A stretch of 8,990 bases of DNA from Candidatus Hydrogenedentota bacterium (GCA_029262095.1 JAJDAB010000353.1:1-8990); one strand, 5' to 3'. Positions 1-6,553 are shown, counted from the first letter of the stretch. Numbers and translations are program-made. The notes: generated by a model not told the origin, from the letters alone.

Positions 1-1
1 C

Positions 2-175
2 ATGACGGCGCGGTTCCTTTCCACATACCGTGCCGAGGGGAGTGCGCAGTTTCTCCTGGGGGCAATCCTCGCGGTCATGGTGGGCATCGTACTCGGCGGG
101 TATGGAGTGCGGTATCGGATCAAAACGCGCGACATTGGTTCAACATCAACACCACACGGTTGGAGTACAGATTGA
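2..175 (+). CDS. Small single-helix membrane protein, or C-terminal end of a longer one
   Basis: An open frame runs from an ATG at the second base to a TGA at 173-175 (57 codons). Because the window begins one base before the ATG, it could equally be the tail of a larger gene. The product has a short polar start (MTARFLSTYRAEGSAQ), one hydrophobic stretch at residues about 17-35 rich in Gly, Leu, Val and Ile, then a basic segment (RYRIKTRD) and a Ser/Thr-rich tail. The positive-inside rule would put the Arg/Lys tail in the cytoplasm. Its stop overlaps the start of the oxidase subunit II gene by one base, so the two are almost certainly co-transcribed and translationally coupled. That suggests a small accessory or terminal subunit of the respiratory complex. 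I do not recognise the family, and no catalytic motif is visible. Confidence 0.5.
   Translation: MTARFLSTYRAEGSAQFLLGAILAVMVGIVLGGYGVRYRIKTRDIGSTSTPHGWSTD
162..165 (+). promoter_or_regulatory. Ribosome binding site deciding the subunit II start
   Basis: GGAG lies nine bases before the ATG at 175. This favours the ATG, which overlaps the preceding stop, over the in-frame TTG at 160. The TTG would begin before this site and add five residues (MEYRL). Confidence 0.65.
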
Positions 176-969
176 TGGGTGAATGGATTGGCATGCCGAT
201 CGTTGCGTCGGTGCACGGCGGCGAGATCGACAGTCTTATTGTTTACCTGCACGTCATCATGCTGGCCGCGTTCGTCCTATGGGGCGTGTTCTTCATCCTC
301 CCGATTGTGCGCAGACGACATCACCACTCCGCCGAAACGCGCTACCAAGGACTCCGAGGCTGGTGGCCATTCATCCCTGTTGGCGCGATGGCCGCAGCGG
401 AATTGGCCCTCCTCGTCGGTATGTCTTTCCCGTATTGGGAACGAAACGTCGCGGCCGCCCCGGAGATCAGCGATGAAACGGTAGTCGTCCGCATTATTGG
501 CCAGCAGTTCCAATGGAACATCCACTACCCCGGCGCCGATGGCATCTTCGGGCGCACCGACACTACGCTGGTCGACGACGAAACCAATCCCATCGGCCTT
601 GACTCCGATGACCCCAGCAGCGCCGACGACATTACGTCACTGAATGTGATGCACTTACCGGTCAACCGTCCGGTCGTTGTGTATCTTTCGACAAAAGATG
701 TTATTCACAGTTTCAACCTGACCGAGTTGCGCGTAAAACAAGACGCCATTCCCGGCATGCGAATATCCGTTTCATTTACACCAACGCTCACCACCGCCGA
801 ATTCGGACGTCGATTCGAAATCGCCTGCGCGCAACTCTGCGGACTTGGCCATTACCGCATGCGTGGCTTTCTCGACGTCGTCACCGACGAAGAATTCAAC
901 GCATGGCTCGCCCAAGAACTCGAACGCAGCCAAGCCGAACGCGACGCAGATTGGCTATTTGAAGAATAG
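175..969 (+). CDS. coxB: Cytochrome c oxidase subunit II (CuA-containing)
   Basis: Subunit II of a heme-copper oxidase. It takes electrons from a soluble or bound cytochrome c through the binuclear CuA centre and passes them to subunit I. From the ATG at 175 the protein has 264 residues. Two membrane helices (about 21-44 and 65-86) are followed by an outward-facing cupredoxin domain. The CuA set is complete: His178 in the VIHSF segment, then Cys218, Gln220 (backbone ligand position), Cys222, His226 and Met229 in CAQLCGLGHYRM. The conserved aromatic patch is QFQW at 111-114. Between two strands lies an Asp/Gly-rich insertion (about 120-152, with GADGIFGRTD and NPIGLDSDDP), which I associate with Planctomycetota/Bacteroidota-type oxidases rather than the mitochondrial type. 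There is no C-terminal heme motif, so this is not a caa3 fusion. No subunit I or III gene follows; the next gene is convergent. The rest of the operon must therefore lie upstream or elsewhere. Confidence 0.95.
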   Translation: MGEWIGMPIVASVHGGEIDSLIVYLHVIMLAAFVLWGVFFILPIVRRRHHHSAETRYQGLRGWWPFIPVGAMAAAELALLVGMSFPYWERNVAAAPEISDETVVVRIIGQQFQWNIHYPGADGIFGRTDTTLVDDETNPIGLDSDDPSSADDITSLNVMHLPVNRPVVVYLSTKDVIHSFNLTELRVKQDAIPGMRISVSFTPTLTTAEFGRRFEIACAQLCGLGHYRMRGFLDVVTDEEFNAWLAQELERSQAERDADWLFEE

Positions 970-991
970 GAATGTGCGGTCGAAAAGGGAG

Positions 992-1011
992 GGCCAACTT
1001 CCACGTTGGCC
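992..1011. terminator. Perfect hairpin after the subunit II gene
   Basis: GGCCAAC (992-998), a six-base loop TTCCAC, then GTTGGCC (1005-1011) form a perfect 7-bp GC-rich stem 23 bases past the coxB stop. There is no T-run after it on the plus strand, but the minus-strand side runs into CCCTCCCTTTTCG, which has four T's. It could work as a bidirectional terminator or RNA-stabilising hairpin between convergent genes. Confidence 0.45.
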
Positions 1012-1041
1012 GGGTTACCGGACAATACTTCGGCCAAGCCC

Positions 1042-1060
1042 AGACTTGCTTCGCAAGTCT
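1042..1060. terminator. Second hairpin in the convergent gap
   Basis: AGACTTGC (1042-1049), loop TTC, GCAAGTCT (1053-1060) form a perfect 8-bp stem. No clear T-run follows on either strand. With the hairpin at 992-1011 it makes two consecutive stems between converging genes, so a termination role or a repeat-family palindrome are both possible. Confidence 0.35.
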
Positions 1061-1101
1061 TCGAGGAACATGGCTCTCTCGATGAGTCGTGCGAATCAAG
1101 T

Positions 1102-1130
1102 ATCTGCGGAAATCTGCGTCATCTGTGGAT
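1102..1130. repeat. Three tandem ATCTG-type units, possible dispersed intergenic repeat
   Basis: Three near-identical units follow one another: ATCTGCGGA (1102-1110), ATCTGCGTC (1112-1120) and ATCTGTGGAT (1121-1130). Similar ATCTGCGTCATCTGTGG wording is, from memory, common in multicopy intergenic repeats of environmental bacterial genomes. That it is multicopy here is inference. It lies just past the 3' end of the minus-strand gene that stops at 1141. Confidence 0.4.
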
Positions 1131-1140
1131 GGAAGTCTTT

Positions 1141-3846
1141 TTACTGCGTTCCGAACACCGTCTCCAGCATCGCGATACCCTCGGAGTAATTGTCGTAGCC
1201 ACGTTTGACTCGCGCCTCGTCCAATGAATCGCCGGCATTGTGTAATGCATCCGAGCCGAGGTTCACCGACGTGATCGCTTTCTTCAACGTGCTGCGCAGA
1301 CGTGGGTTCAACCCTTCCTGTTTGCCCCGGAGCGCATTGACATAATCCTTCGTATCCAACGCGGGATACTGCAATGCGAACCAATCTTTCTTATCGATCA
1401 GGCTCTTGATCAACACATCGCGCTTTTGGATTTCTTTCAATATGTCTTGCGCGCTGTCCGGGATATCCAACTCCGGACGCAAGTGGCTGTGCAATCGAAT
1501 GTCGCCGCCCTTGACCGGACCAACGGGTTCGACCGTTAACTGTTCGAACTGGAAGTCGAAACGCTTTTCTTCGCCCGCTAACATTACTTTGGCGTACAGA
1601 ATGATCGGTACATCCGGCGGCAGTTCAGCCGACATCCACATGTTGCCTTCCTGTGCGATCTCAAGCGCAAACTCCGATTCCGTGACTTCACCGGTCTTCG
1701 GATTTTCATTTTCGATGAACGCTCTACCCGAAAAATTGCGCGGGTCGAGCGGGACTTTCCAGTCATCGTAGAAGTACAACTTGAACTTACCCGCTTCGGT
1801 CAACGTGCCTTCGAGATGGTGGTAGAGATTATCGGCCATGAAGAACTCGCCGTTATGCAGCGGCGTGTGATCCATGTGCCCCATACCCGCAACGGGCTGA
1901 CCGCAATCCGGACACAGGCCCGGCCCATAGAAAATAACTTTGTGTTGCGGGCATGCCGGCGTCAGGCAAGTCCACGTATTTCGTTTCTCGAATTGCGCTT
2001 TGTGCTCCAGCGGCGTACCGCACTCTTCGCACTCGCCGGGCCGCGTATAGTCGACTAGATCGTGGCTTTCCGTCCCGCGATTTGGACACCAATAAACCGG
2101 CGACATGCCCGTCTCGGTCAACACCCATTCTGTTTCTAATGGTGCCAGCGAGCGGCCTTCGAAGAAGGAAAGCTTCGGTTTCAGATCCATGAAACAGTCG
2201 TCGCACGTGCCTTTCGCGTGGTAATCCTTCATTTCGCACGGGCTACCCCGCATAGGGCACCACCAAATATCCTTATCTTCCAACGCAACAACGGTCGCCA
2301 CCTCCGCCACCAAGTTCTCACCGGGCTTTTCGTCAAGCATGGGGGCGTCGGACGAATCACCCTTGGGCGCGTCGGGTAAATCATCGAACGGGCTCAGCCC
2401 GCCGAGGCTCATACCACCTTGGCCCCGCGAAGGATCGTCCTCGATCGGCACAAACGGCACTTCGACAATGAGGTGATCGTCCAATGCGTAATCGACCCAC
2501 GCAAACAATTGCAGGTTGGTCGCTTCATCGCCTGACTTTAGATTGACGGGCGGCTGATGCGGATTTTCCCAATTGTCTTCGGAATTATCATAGTGAGCGA
2601 TGAGCTCAAGCACGGTGCCTTCCGGCGCTGCAATGGGATCCGCGAAGGTATAGGACTGCGTCCACTTCGATGCGAACTCGGGAACAAGCACCAACGTCTT
2701 TTCGCGGCCATCCGGATACGTCGCTTTAATTTCGACGTTCTTACCCAGGATACCCAAGTGCGGATGTACGCCGAGCAGATGAACGTTTTCATCCATCGTC
2801 ATCTTCGCGCGTACTTCTTGTTCAGCTTCGTTTGCCGCGACCGTAAATTCGCCCGCTTCGAGCGGTTTAGACTCGACCAAGATATCCACTTCATCATTGG
2901 TAGCGGTGAGAAAGATGCCGAACTTGGATCGGTCGATGATCTCGACGGACGAATCCGCGTAATCGGGCCGTTTATAGTCCACACGCAATTCAACGGTGGA
3001 TCCTTTGCGCAGCTTACGACCGGCGGCCTCCGGCAACAGTACCGGCTTAATGCCCCAAAGGTCAGGTTGGTCTGCCGCAACCCAATCGCCGCGAACCCAC
3101 TGCCCCAAGAAGTGCGGGCCTGCAGGCATTTCGCGCATGCGCGTTTGTTCCAATTCGTCCTCGTCCGCCAACGGGTCGTACTCAACGAGCTTTTCGATCT
3201 CGATGACTTCCGGTTCCGCGCCCTCCGGATCGTGAATAAACACCGTCATGCGATCGATGACTTTAGGATTGTGCGGCAGGAATTCGTACCCCGTGATCCA
3301 ACTGTCTTCTTCGATGTCGACGGGGAAGGTCACCGTCAACGAATCCGTCATCTGGTCCGGTTTGATGATGCGTTCTTTCGGCAATTCATAGGCAAGATCG
3401 GGCTGCCCATAAACCCAGTCGAGATTCGCGAACTTTTCCGGAGACGGGATATCGAGCGGTGTGCCTTGAGGACCACCGCCGCGAATCCATGCGATGATGA
3501 GATCCTTTTCTTCCTGCGTCAGCAAGTGGCTTTCGTCGAACTCACCAAAACGCGAATCCGGTTTCCACGGCGGCATCCGATCCGTGATTACGACTTCTTC
3601 GATGTACGCCGCCCATGCACGTGCGCCTGGGTCCGTGTCCGTGCCGTAAAACGTAAGGTCGACATAGTCTGGCGCCATTCCACCGGGATGGTGACACGAC
3701 ATACACTTCGCTTCCATGATGTCACGAATGTGGCTGCCCCACGTCACGTCGGTCGTAATCCGCGTGTGCGCGTTTACCGTTGGCCATTGCAAGGCCGCAA
3801 CGCTGATTGCGAGCAACATGCCCAGGAAGAAGAACCGTCGTTTCAC
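1141..3846 (-). CDS. Exported monoheme cytochrome c / degenerate copper-monooxygenase-like / triple heavy-metal-binding-domain protein
   Basis: From a GTG at 3846 with a good ribosome site the product has 901 residues. It starts with a Sec signal peptide (KRR, hydrophobic core, cut near VNA at 26). A heme c site CMSCH (48-52) and likely distal ligand Met91 in RMPPW form a monoheme domain of about 115 residues ending at WIRGGGPQG. Residues about 165-460 resemble the two-domain PHM/DBM copper type II monooxygenase fold seen behind such cytochromes in other bacteria. By my alignment from memory, the CuA His-His pair reads Asp198-Arg199, the third CuA His reads Asp290 and the CuB Met reads Gln446. 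Only the CuB HxH (His361, His363) remains. An acidic linker (464-527) leads to three modules like HMBD metal-binding domains, with Cys at 530/537/548/551, 587/606/609 and 627/632/645/648. GHMDH (656-660), a beta-rich region and a helical tail follow. It is probably periplasmic, for electron transfer or metal binding; monooxygenase activity is doubtful. The exact function is unknown. Confidence 0.85.
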   Translation of the reverse strand: MKRRFFFLGMLLAISVAALQWPTVNAHTRITTDVTWGSHIRDIMEAKCMSCHHPGGMAPDYVDLTFYGTDTDPGARAWAAYIEEVVITDRMPPWKPDSRFGEFDESHLLTQEEKDLIIAWIRGGGPQGTPLDIPSPEKFANLDWVYGQPDLAYELPKERIIKPDQMTDSLTVTFPVDIEEDSWITGYEFLPHNPKVIDRMTVFIHDPEGAEPEVIEIEKLVEYDPLADEDELEQTRMREMPAGPHFLGQWVRGDWVAADQPDLWGIKPVLLPEAAGRKLRKGSTVELRVDYKRPDYADSSVEIIDRSKFGIFLTATNDEVDILVESKPLEAGEFTVAANEAEQEVRAKMTMDENVHLLGVHPHLGILGKNVEIKATYPDGREKTLVLVPEFASKWTQSYTFADPIAAPEGTVLELIAHYDNSEDNWENPHQPPVNLKSGDEATNLQLFAWVDYALDDHLIVEVPFVPIEDDPSRGQGGMSLGGLSPFDDLPDAPKGDSSDAPMLDEKPGENLVAEVATVVALEDKDIWWCPMRGSPCEMKDYHAKGTCDDCFMDLKPKLSFFEGRSLAPLETEWVLTETGMSPVYWCPNRGTESHDLVDYTRPGECEECGTPLEHKAQFEKRNTWTCLTPACPQHKVIFYGPGLCPDCGQPVAGMGHMDHTPLHNGEFFMADNLYHHLEGTLTEAGKFKLYFYDDWKVPLDPRNFSGRAFIENENPKTGEVTESEFALEIAQEGNMWMSAELPPDVPIILYAKVMLAGEEKRFDFQFEQLTVEPVGPVKGGDIRLHSHLRPELDIPDSAQDILKEIQKRDVLIKSLIDKKDWFALQYPALDTKDYVNALRGKQEGLNPRLRSTLKKAITSVNLGSDALHNAGDSLDEARVKRGYDNYSEGIAMLETVFGTQ

Positions 3847-3853
3847 CTTACAT

Positions 3854-3858
3854 CTCCC
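3854..3858 (-). promoter_or_regulatory. Ribosome binding site fixing a GTG start
   Basis: On the minus strand GGGAG stands seven bases before GTG at 3846-3844. Starting there puts a textbook signal peptide (KRRFFFLGM and hydrophobic core) at the N-terminus. Starting at the upstream ATG at 3951 would add 35 polar residues without a signal-like character. Confidence 0.75.
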
Positions 3859-4290
3859 AAACCGTTTACATAGTCCTGTCGAGGCCGACCGGCGCGAAAT
3901 AGCGCCAGCAATTCTAAACGGCTGCGGCGACCACTCCAAACCGCTCAGCACACATCACGTACGCCAAGACCTATATTCATCCTGCGCACGAGCCCGTGTT
4001 TCCACAGTACAATTCTACCCTAACTGAATTAGTATTGAAAGGCATCGCCGCGGTTACCAAAAGCTCGATCTGCCGTAAGTGTAACAGTTCCAACCACTTT
4101 AGCGGATTCTCTATTGAACGACTCACTTTTCGCGCACGGCTCCTCCTATCCAGCTCCATGAGGATTCGTTTGCGCTCCTGGATGAGTTGCCGCCGGACGA
4201 GCGCTCAGCGTTACTTGATCGTCTGCCTTAAGAAAGCAATACCCATCGGCATACAAGACTTTTCCGGTTTATCGAAGACGCCTGCGCCCC

Positions 4291-4318
4291 GCTCGTCATT
4301 CCCACGGTGGCGGGAATC
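4291..4318. repeat. CGTCATTCCC-type palindromic repeat
   Basis: CGTCATTCCC begins at 4294. The arms ATTCCC (4298-4303) and GGGAAT (4312-4317) flank an eight-base ACGGTGGC loop. This wording matches a well-known class of short dispersed palindromes found between genes in many bacteria (CGTCATTCCCGCG...GCGGGAAT). It sits 12 bases beyond the stop of the minus-strand propeller gene, so it could also fold at the 3' end of that transcript. On the minus strand no T-run follows closely. Confidence 0.55.
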
Positions 4319-4329
4319 GAAAACTAGTA

Positions 4330-5568
4330 TTAATCTTCGGCACGCATTCGAAAGAAATAGACCTTGGATTCAAACTCGAGTGCGCCATTGTCGCCGTGCT
4401 GATCGGTGAAACTCCCGATGATGTATCCGTCATCGGTCACCCGCCGCGCCCCGCCCAGAGAATACACATGAAACGTCTCCACGCCGAGCGCAACATCTTC
4501 CCACGAATCGCCATTGTCCGATGTGCGCAGACACACAAGCCGGCCGCCGGACGACCCGACGTAGTAGAGCGCGCTATCCTCTCGCGTTGCGAAGAATCCG
4601 CTCATCGATCGCACTTCGAATTCCGATCCCTTGAAATCCGGAGTGGTATCAACTTCTCGAACGCCCGTGCGAACGTCAAAACGTGTGTAGTGATGTTTAC
4701 CTGGCCTCGATTGCGCCAGATACACGAAATGGGCCTTGCCCTCTCGCACCGTGAAATTAGATAGCCATGTGTGAACGTCGAACTCATCCTCCAACGAAAT
4801 GCGCGTTGATGGACCCGTGTCATCGGCGGCGAACGGCGGTGTCAGCGTAGCGCCGCCCATATCGCGCCACGTCGTTCCCGCATCGGGACTGAAGATGTGA
4901 TGAATGTCTCGGTACATATATTTCTCGCGATGCTGCGTCGTCCAAGCCGCATGCAACTGGCCCTGCGGCGTTAGAACGAGATGAGGATACTGAAGTACCG
5001 CGTTGCGCCCAGCCGCCAATAAGTTGTACGTCACTTGCACTTCGCCATCGAGACTGAGCACGTGAAATGAGTTGTTGTGTGAGAAGAAATAGAGCTGACG
5101 CCGGGCGCCGTCGAGCATCAACGCGTACTTACCTGCTGCTGCGTTTGGGATGGGTGTGATGATGGGTTTACCAAAATCAGATGCGGCATCGAATCGATAC
5201 AAATACGCATTTCCATCCACAAAATCGGCCCGTACGAGATAAAGATTTCCATCGCCGTCGATTTCAATTACCGGTGGATTGGTCGCCGCTGTTTCTTCGT
5301 ACACGGTCTCAAAAGAATCGCCGCCATCCGTGCTACGTGAAAGCCGCCATTGCTGTGCGGTGTAGGCTTCGTTTCGCGTGCGCAAGTGGGTCATGAAGAT
5401 GCCGGTTGGACCCGCCGCAACTTTTTGGTTGTGGCTTTGAAATGTCGCATACCCGTGGGCGGCATCATCCACGAGCGTGAGTTCGAACGACGCCTCGGCG
5501 CCGACAACGGCGGAATATATCGCGGCCACAAATAACCCGGCGAACGTTTGGCGTCTTTGAACTCGCAT
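4330..5568 (-). CDS. Secreted Asp-box (BNR/sialidase-type) beta-propeller protein
   Basis: The 412-residue product from the ATG at 5568 begins with a Sec signal (MRVQRRQTF, hydrophobic core, likely cut after VGA at 24). The rest is almost all beta structure. Three Asp-box motifs of the S/T-x-D-x-G-x-x-W/F form are visible: STDGGDSF (79-86), SPDAGTTW (227-234) and TSDNGDSW (349-356). Turns such as DGDGN and LTPQGQLH are typical of BNR-repeat propellers. Asp-boxes are structural, so a glycan-directed role (sialidase superfamily) is possible but not shown. I cannot see the Arg triad, Tyr/Glu pair or FRIP motif of true sialidases, so I leave the substrate open. A longer frame reaches 5859, but its first 97 codons overlap the divergent dehydrogenase gene and lack export character. 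The ribosome site is weak (GGAG 13 bases before the ATG). The gene is divergent from the dehydrogenase. Confidence 0.8.
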   Translation of the reverse strand: MRVQRRQTFAGLFVAAIYSAVVGAEASFELTLVDDAAHGYATFQSHNQKVAAGPTGIFMTHLRTRNEAYTAQQWRLSRSTDGGDSFETVYEETAATNPPVIEIDGDGNLYLVRADFVDGNAYLYRFDAASDFGKPIITPIPNAAAGKYALMLDGARRQLYFFSHNNSFHVLSLDGEVQVTYNLLAAGRNAVLQYPHLVLTPQGQLHAAWTTQHREKYMYRDIHHIFSPDAGTTWRDMGGATLTPPFAADDTGPSTRISLEDEFDVHTWLSNFTVREGKAHFVYLAQSRPGKHHYTRFDVRTGVREVDTTPDFKGSEFEVRSMSGFFATREDSALYYVGSSGGRLVCLRTSDNGDSWEDVALGVETFHVYSLGGARRVTDDGYIIGSFTDQHGDNGALEFESKVYFFRMRAED

Positions 5569-5634
5569 TCTTGATAGACTACTCCGCTTTGAGGGCCGAC
5601 GTACACCGAAGCGTGACGATGAGGAGTTGGGGCA
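5569..5634. promoter_or_regulatory. Divergent 66-base promoter region
   Basis: This short gap must hold the start signals of both the minus-strand propeller gene and the plus-strand dehydrogenase, unless their promoters lie inside the opposite gene. GAGGAG at 5621-5626, eight bases before the TTG at 5635, is a strong ribosome site and decides that start. I see no convincing -35/-10 pair or operator palindrome. The compact layout makes shared regulation plausible but unproven. Confidence 0.45.
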
Positions 5635-6417
5635 TTGAAACTGAACGATAAAGTAGTTGTTGTGACCGGCGGAGCCAGTGGAATCGGTGAGGCATGTAGC
5701 CGCCGATTCATGAAAGAGGGTCCGAAGGGGCTCGTCGTCGTGGACCGAGATGCCGAAGGCGCGCAACGGGTCGCGAACGAAATCGGAGCAGTCGCCATGA
5801 CGGCCGACGTCGCGGTCGAAGACGACATCATCCGCGTGATTCGCGATACCGAAGCGCAATTCGGCCCCATCGACCTATTTTTCTCGAATGCGGGCATCGG
5901 CGTGCACGACGTGGATCATGTGGCGGGCGCATCGAACGAGGATTGGCAACGCATTTGGGAGATCAACGTGATGTCTCATGTTTACGCGGCGCGAACGCTA
6001 TTGCCCGCGATGATCCTGCGCGGCGACGGCTATTTGTTGAGCACCGCTTCGGCGGCAGGACTGCTCAGCCAAATCGGATCCGCGCCGTACTCCGTGACGA
6101 AACACGCCGCTGTCGCGTTCGCCGAAAACATGTCTATCATGCACGGCGATCAGGGCGTGAAGGTGTCTGTGTTCTGTCCGCAAGCGGTGTTGACCGCGAT
6201 GACGCGCAATACGCAGGGCGGTGGTGTTGCTGGTGTCGACGGCATGATGGAAGCGGATGAAGTTGCGGAGATGGTCGTTCAAGGAATCGACGACGAGCAA
6301 TTCCTCATCTTGTCGCATCCGGAAGTCACGACGTATATGCAACGTAAGACATCGGACTATGACCGATGGATCGGCGGAATGCGTAGATTGCGCGATCGGT
6401 TCGTTGGTAAAAAATAA
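5635..6417 (+). CDS. Classical short-chain dehydrogenase/reductase (SDR)
   Basis: This is a 260-residue cytoplasmic NAD(P)-dependent oxidoreductase of normal classical SDR length. It starts at a TTG with GAGGAG eight bases upstream, giving MKLNDKVVVVTGG. The cofactor loop TGGASGIG (11-18), NAG (85-87), Asn111, Ser139, and YSVTK with Tyr152 and Lys156 complete the Rossmann core and catalytic tetrad. An Asp at position 37, at the end of the second strand (VVVDRD), favours NAD(H) over NADP(H), as inferred from the cD1d-type rule. CPQAV at 181-185 fits the usual CPG-type loop after strand 6. The substrate cannot be told from sequence; alcohols, sugars or hydroxyacyl compounds are all possible. 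The C-terminus (RWIGGMRRLRDRF) is basic and amphipathic. It shares a short divergent region with the secreted propeller gene and converges with the Gfo/Idh gene. Confidence 0.93.
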   Translation: MKLNDKVVVVTGGASGIGEACSRRFMKEGPKGLVVVDRDAEGAQRVANEIGAVAMTADVAVEDDIIRVIRDTEAQFGPIDLFFSNAGIGVHDVDHVAGASNEDWQRIWEINVMSHVYAARTLLPAMILRGDGYLLSTASAAGLLSQIGSAPYSVTKHAAVAFAENMSIMHGDQGVKVSVFCPQAVLTAMTRNTQGGGVAGVDGMMEADEVAEMVVQGIDDEQFLILSHPEVTTYMQRKTSDYDRWIGGMRRLRDRFVGKK

Positions 6418-6434
6418 GAATTGTACCTGTTTGG

Positions 6435-6456
6435 ATTTCCACCCTTAGGCGGAAAT
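6435..6456. other. Weak hairpin after the SDR gene
   Basis: ATTTCC (6435-6440) pairs with GGAAAT (6451-6456). Inner CC/GG pairs continue the stem across one A/C mismatch around a CTTA loop. No T-run follows, so it is at best a weak 3'-end structure 18 bases past the SDR stop. Confidence 0.3.
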
Positions 6457-6523
6457 AACAATACGCAACACCGCCTCAGAGTCGGAACTCCAAACCTAAA
6501 CCCACGCTTACATGCAGGCACAG

Positions 6524-6553
6524 AAAAGGCCGCCCTCGAAAGGGCGGCCCGTG
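6524..6553 (-). terminator. Strong rho-independent terminator for the ApbE-Gfo/Idh operon
   Basis: GGCCGCCCT (6528-6536), loop CGAA, AGGGCGGCC (6541-6549) form a perfect 9-bp GC-rich stem. Read on the minus strand the stem is followed directly by TTTT (6527-6524), and it lies about 24 bases past the TAG at 6573-6575. On the plus strand it is followed by CGTGTTT, so it may also help to end the convergent SDR transcript. Confidence 0.85.

Larger units (their letters stand above)
3847..4329. other. 483-base non-coding spacer and leader of the cytochrome/metal protein gene
   Basis: No convincing gene was found. The promoter of the minus-strand gene starting at 3846 must lie here or further upstream, but I see no clear -35/-10 pair. 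Visible items are the ribosome site at 3854-3858, a small hairpin in the leader (GGCGC 3891-3895, loop GAAATA, GCGCC 3902-3906) and the palindromic repeat at 4291-4318. There is also a short plus-strand stretch (4148-4231) that reads like a gene tail, ending in DELPPDERSALLDRLP and a TAA, but it has no start and is probably a remnant or chance. Confidence 0.6.

Noticed and set aside
160..174. TTG start for subunit II five codons upstream of the ATG at 175
   Set aside because: The GGAG at 162-165 fits the ATG at 175, which also overlaps the preceding stop; the extra residues add nothing recognisable.
3766..3768. Mature N-terminal His27 after the predicted signal cut, recalling the LPMO histidine brace
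   Set aside because: The following sequence is a cytochrome c domain and no LPMO motif is present; the exact cut site is also uncertain.
2557..3873. Long plus-strand open frame (438 codons)
   Set aside because: It lies antisense to the 901-residue protein, is Arg/Phe-rich without domain motifs and is a codon-bias shadow.
3847..3951. Longer N-terminus of the cytochrome/metal protein from an ATG at 3951
   Set aside because: It would bury the signal peptide behind 35 polar residues, while the GTG at 3846 has a good ribosome site and a textbook signal.
3951..4040. Sigma-70 promoter for the minus-strand gene (TTGTAC and TATAGG-like words)
   Set aside because: Spacing between the candidate boxes is wrong and neither box is close enough to consensus to report.
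3977..4409. Short open frames on both strands in the 3847-4329 spacer
   Set aside because: They lack ribosome sites and have compositions rich in Arg/Ser/Cys, without recognisable domains.
5569..5859. Longer N-terminus of the propeller protein from an ATG at 5859
   Set aside because: Most of it overlaps the well-supported SDR gene on the other strand, and the signal peptide begins at 5568.
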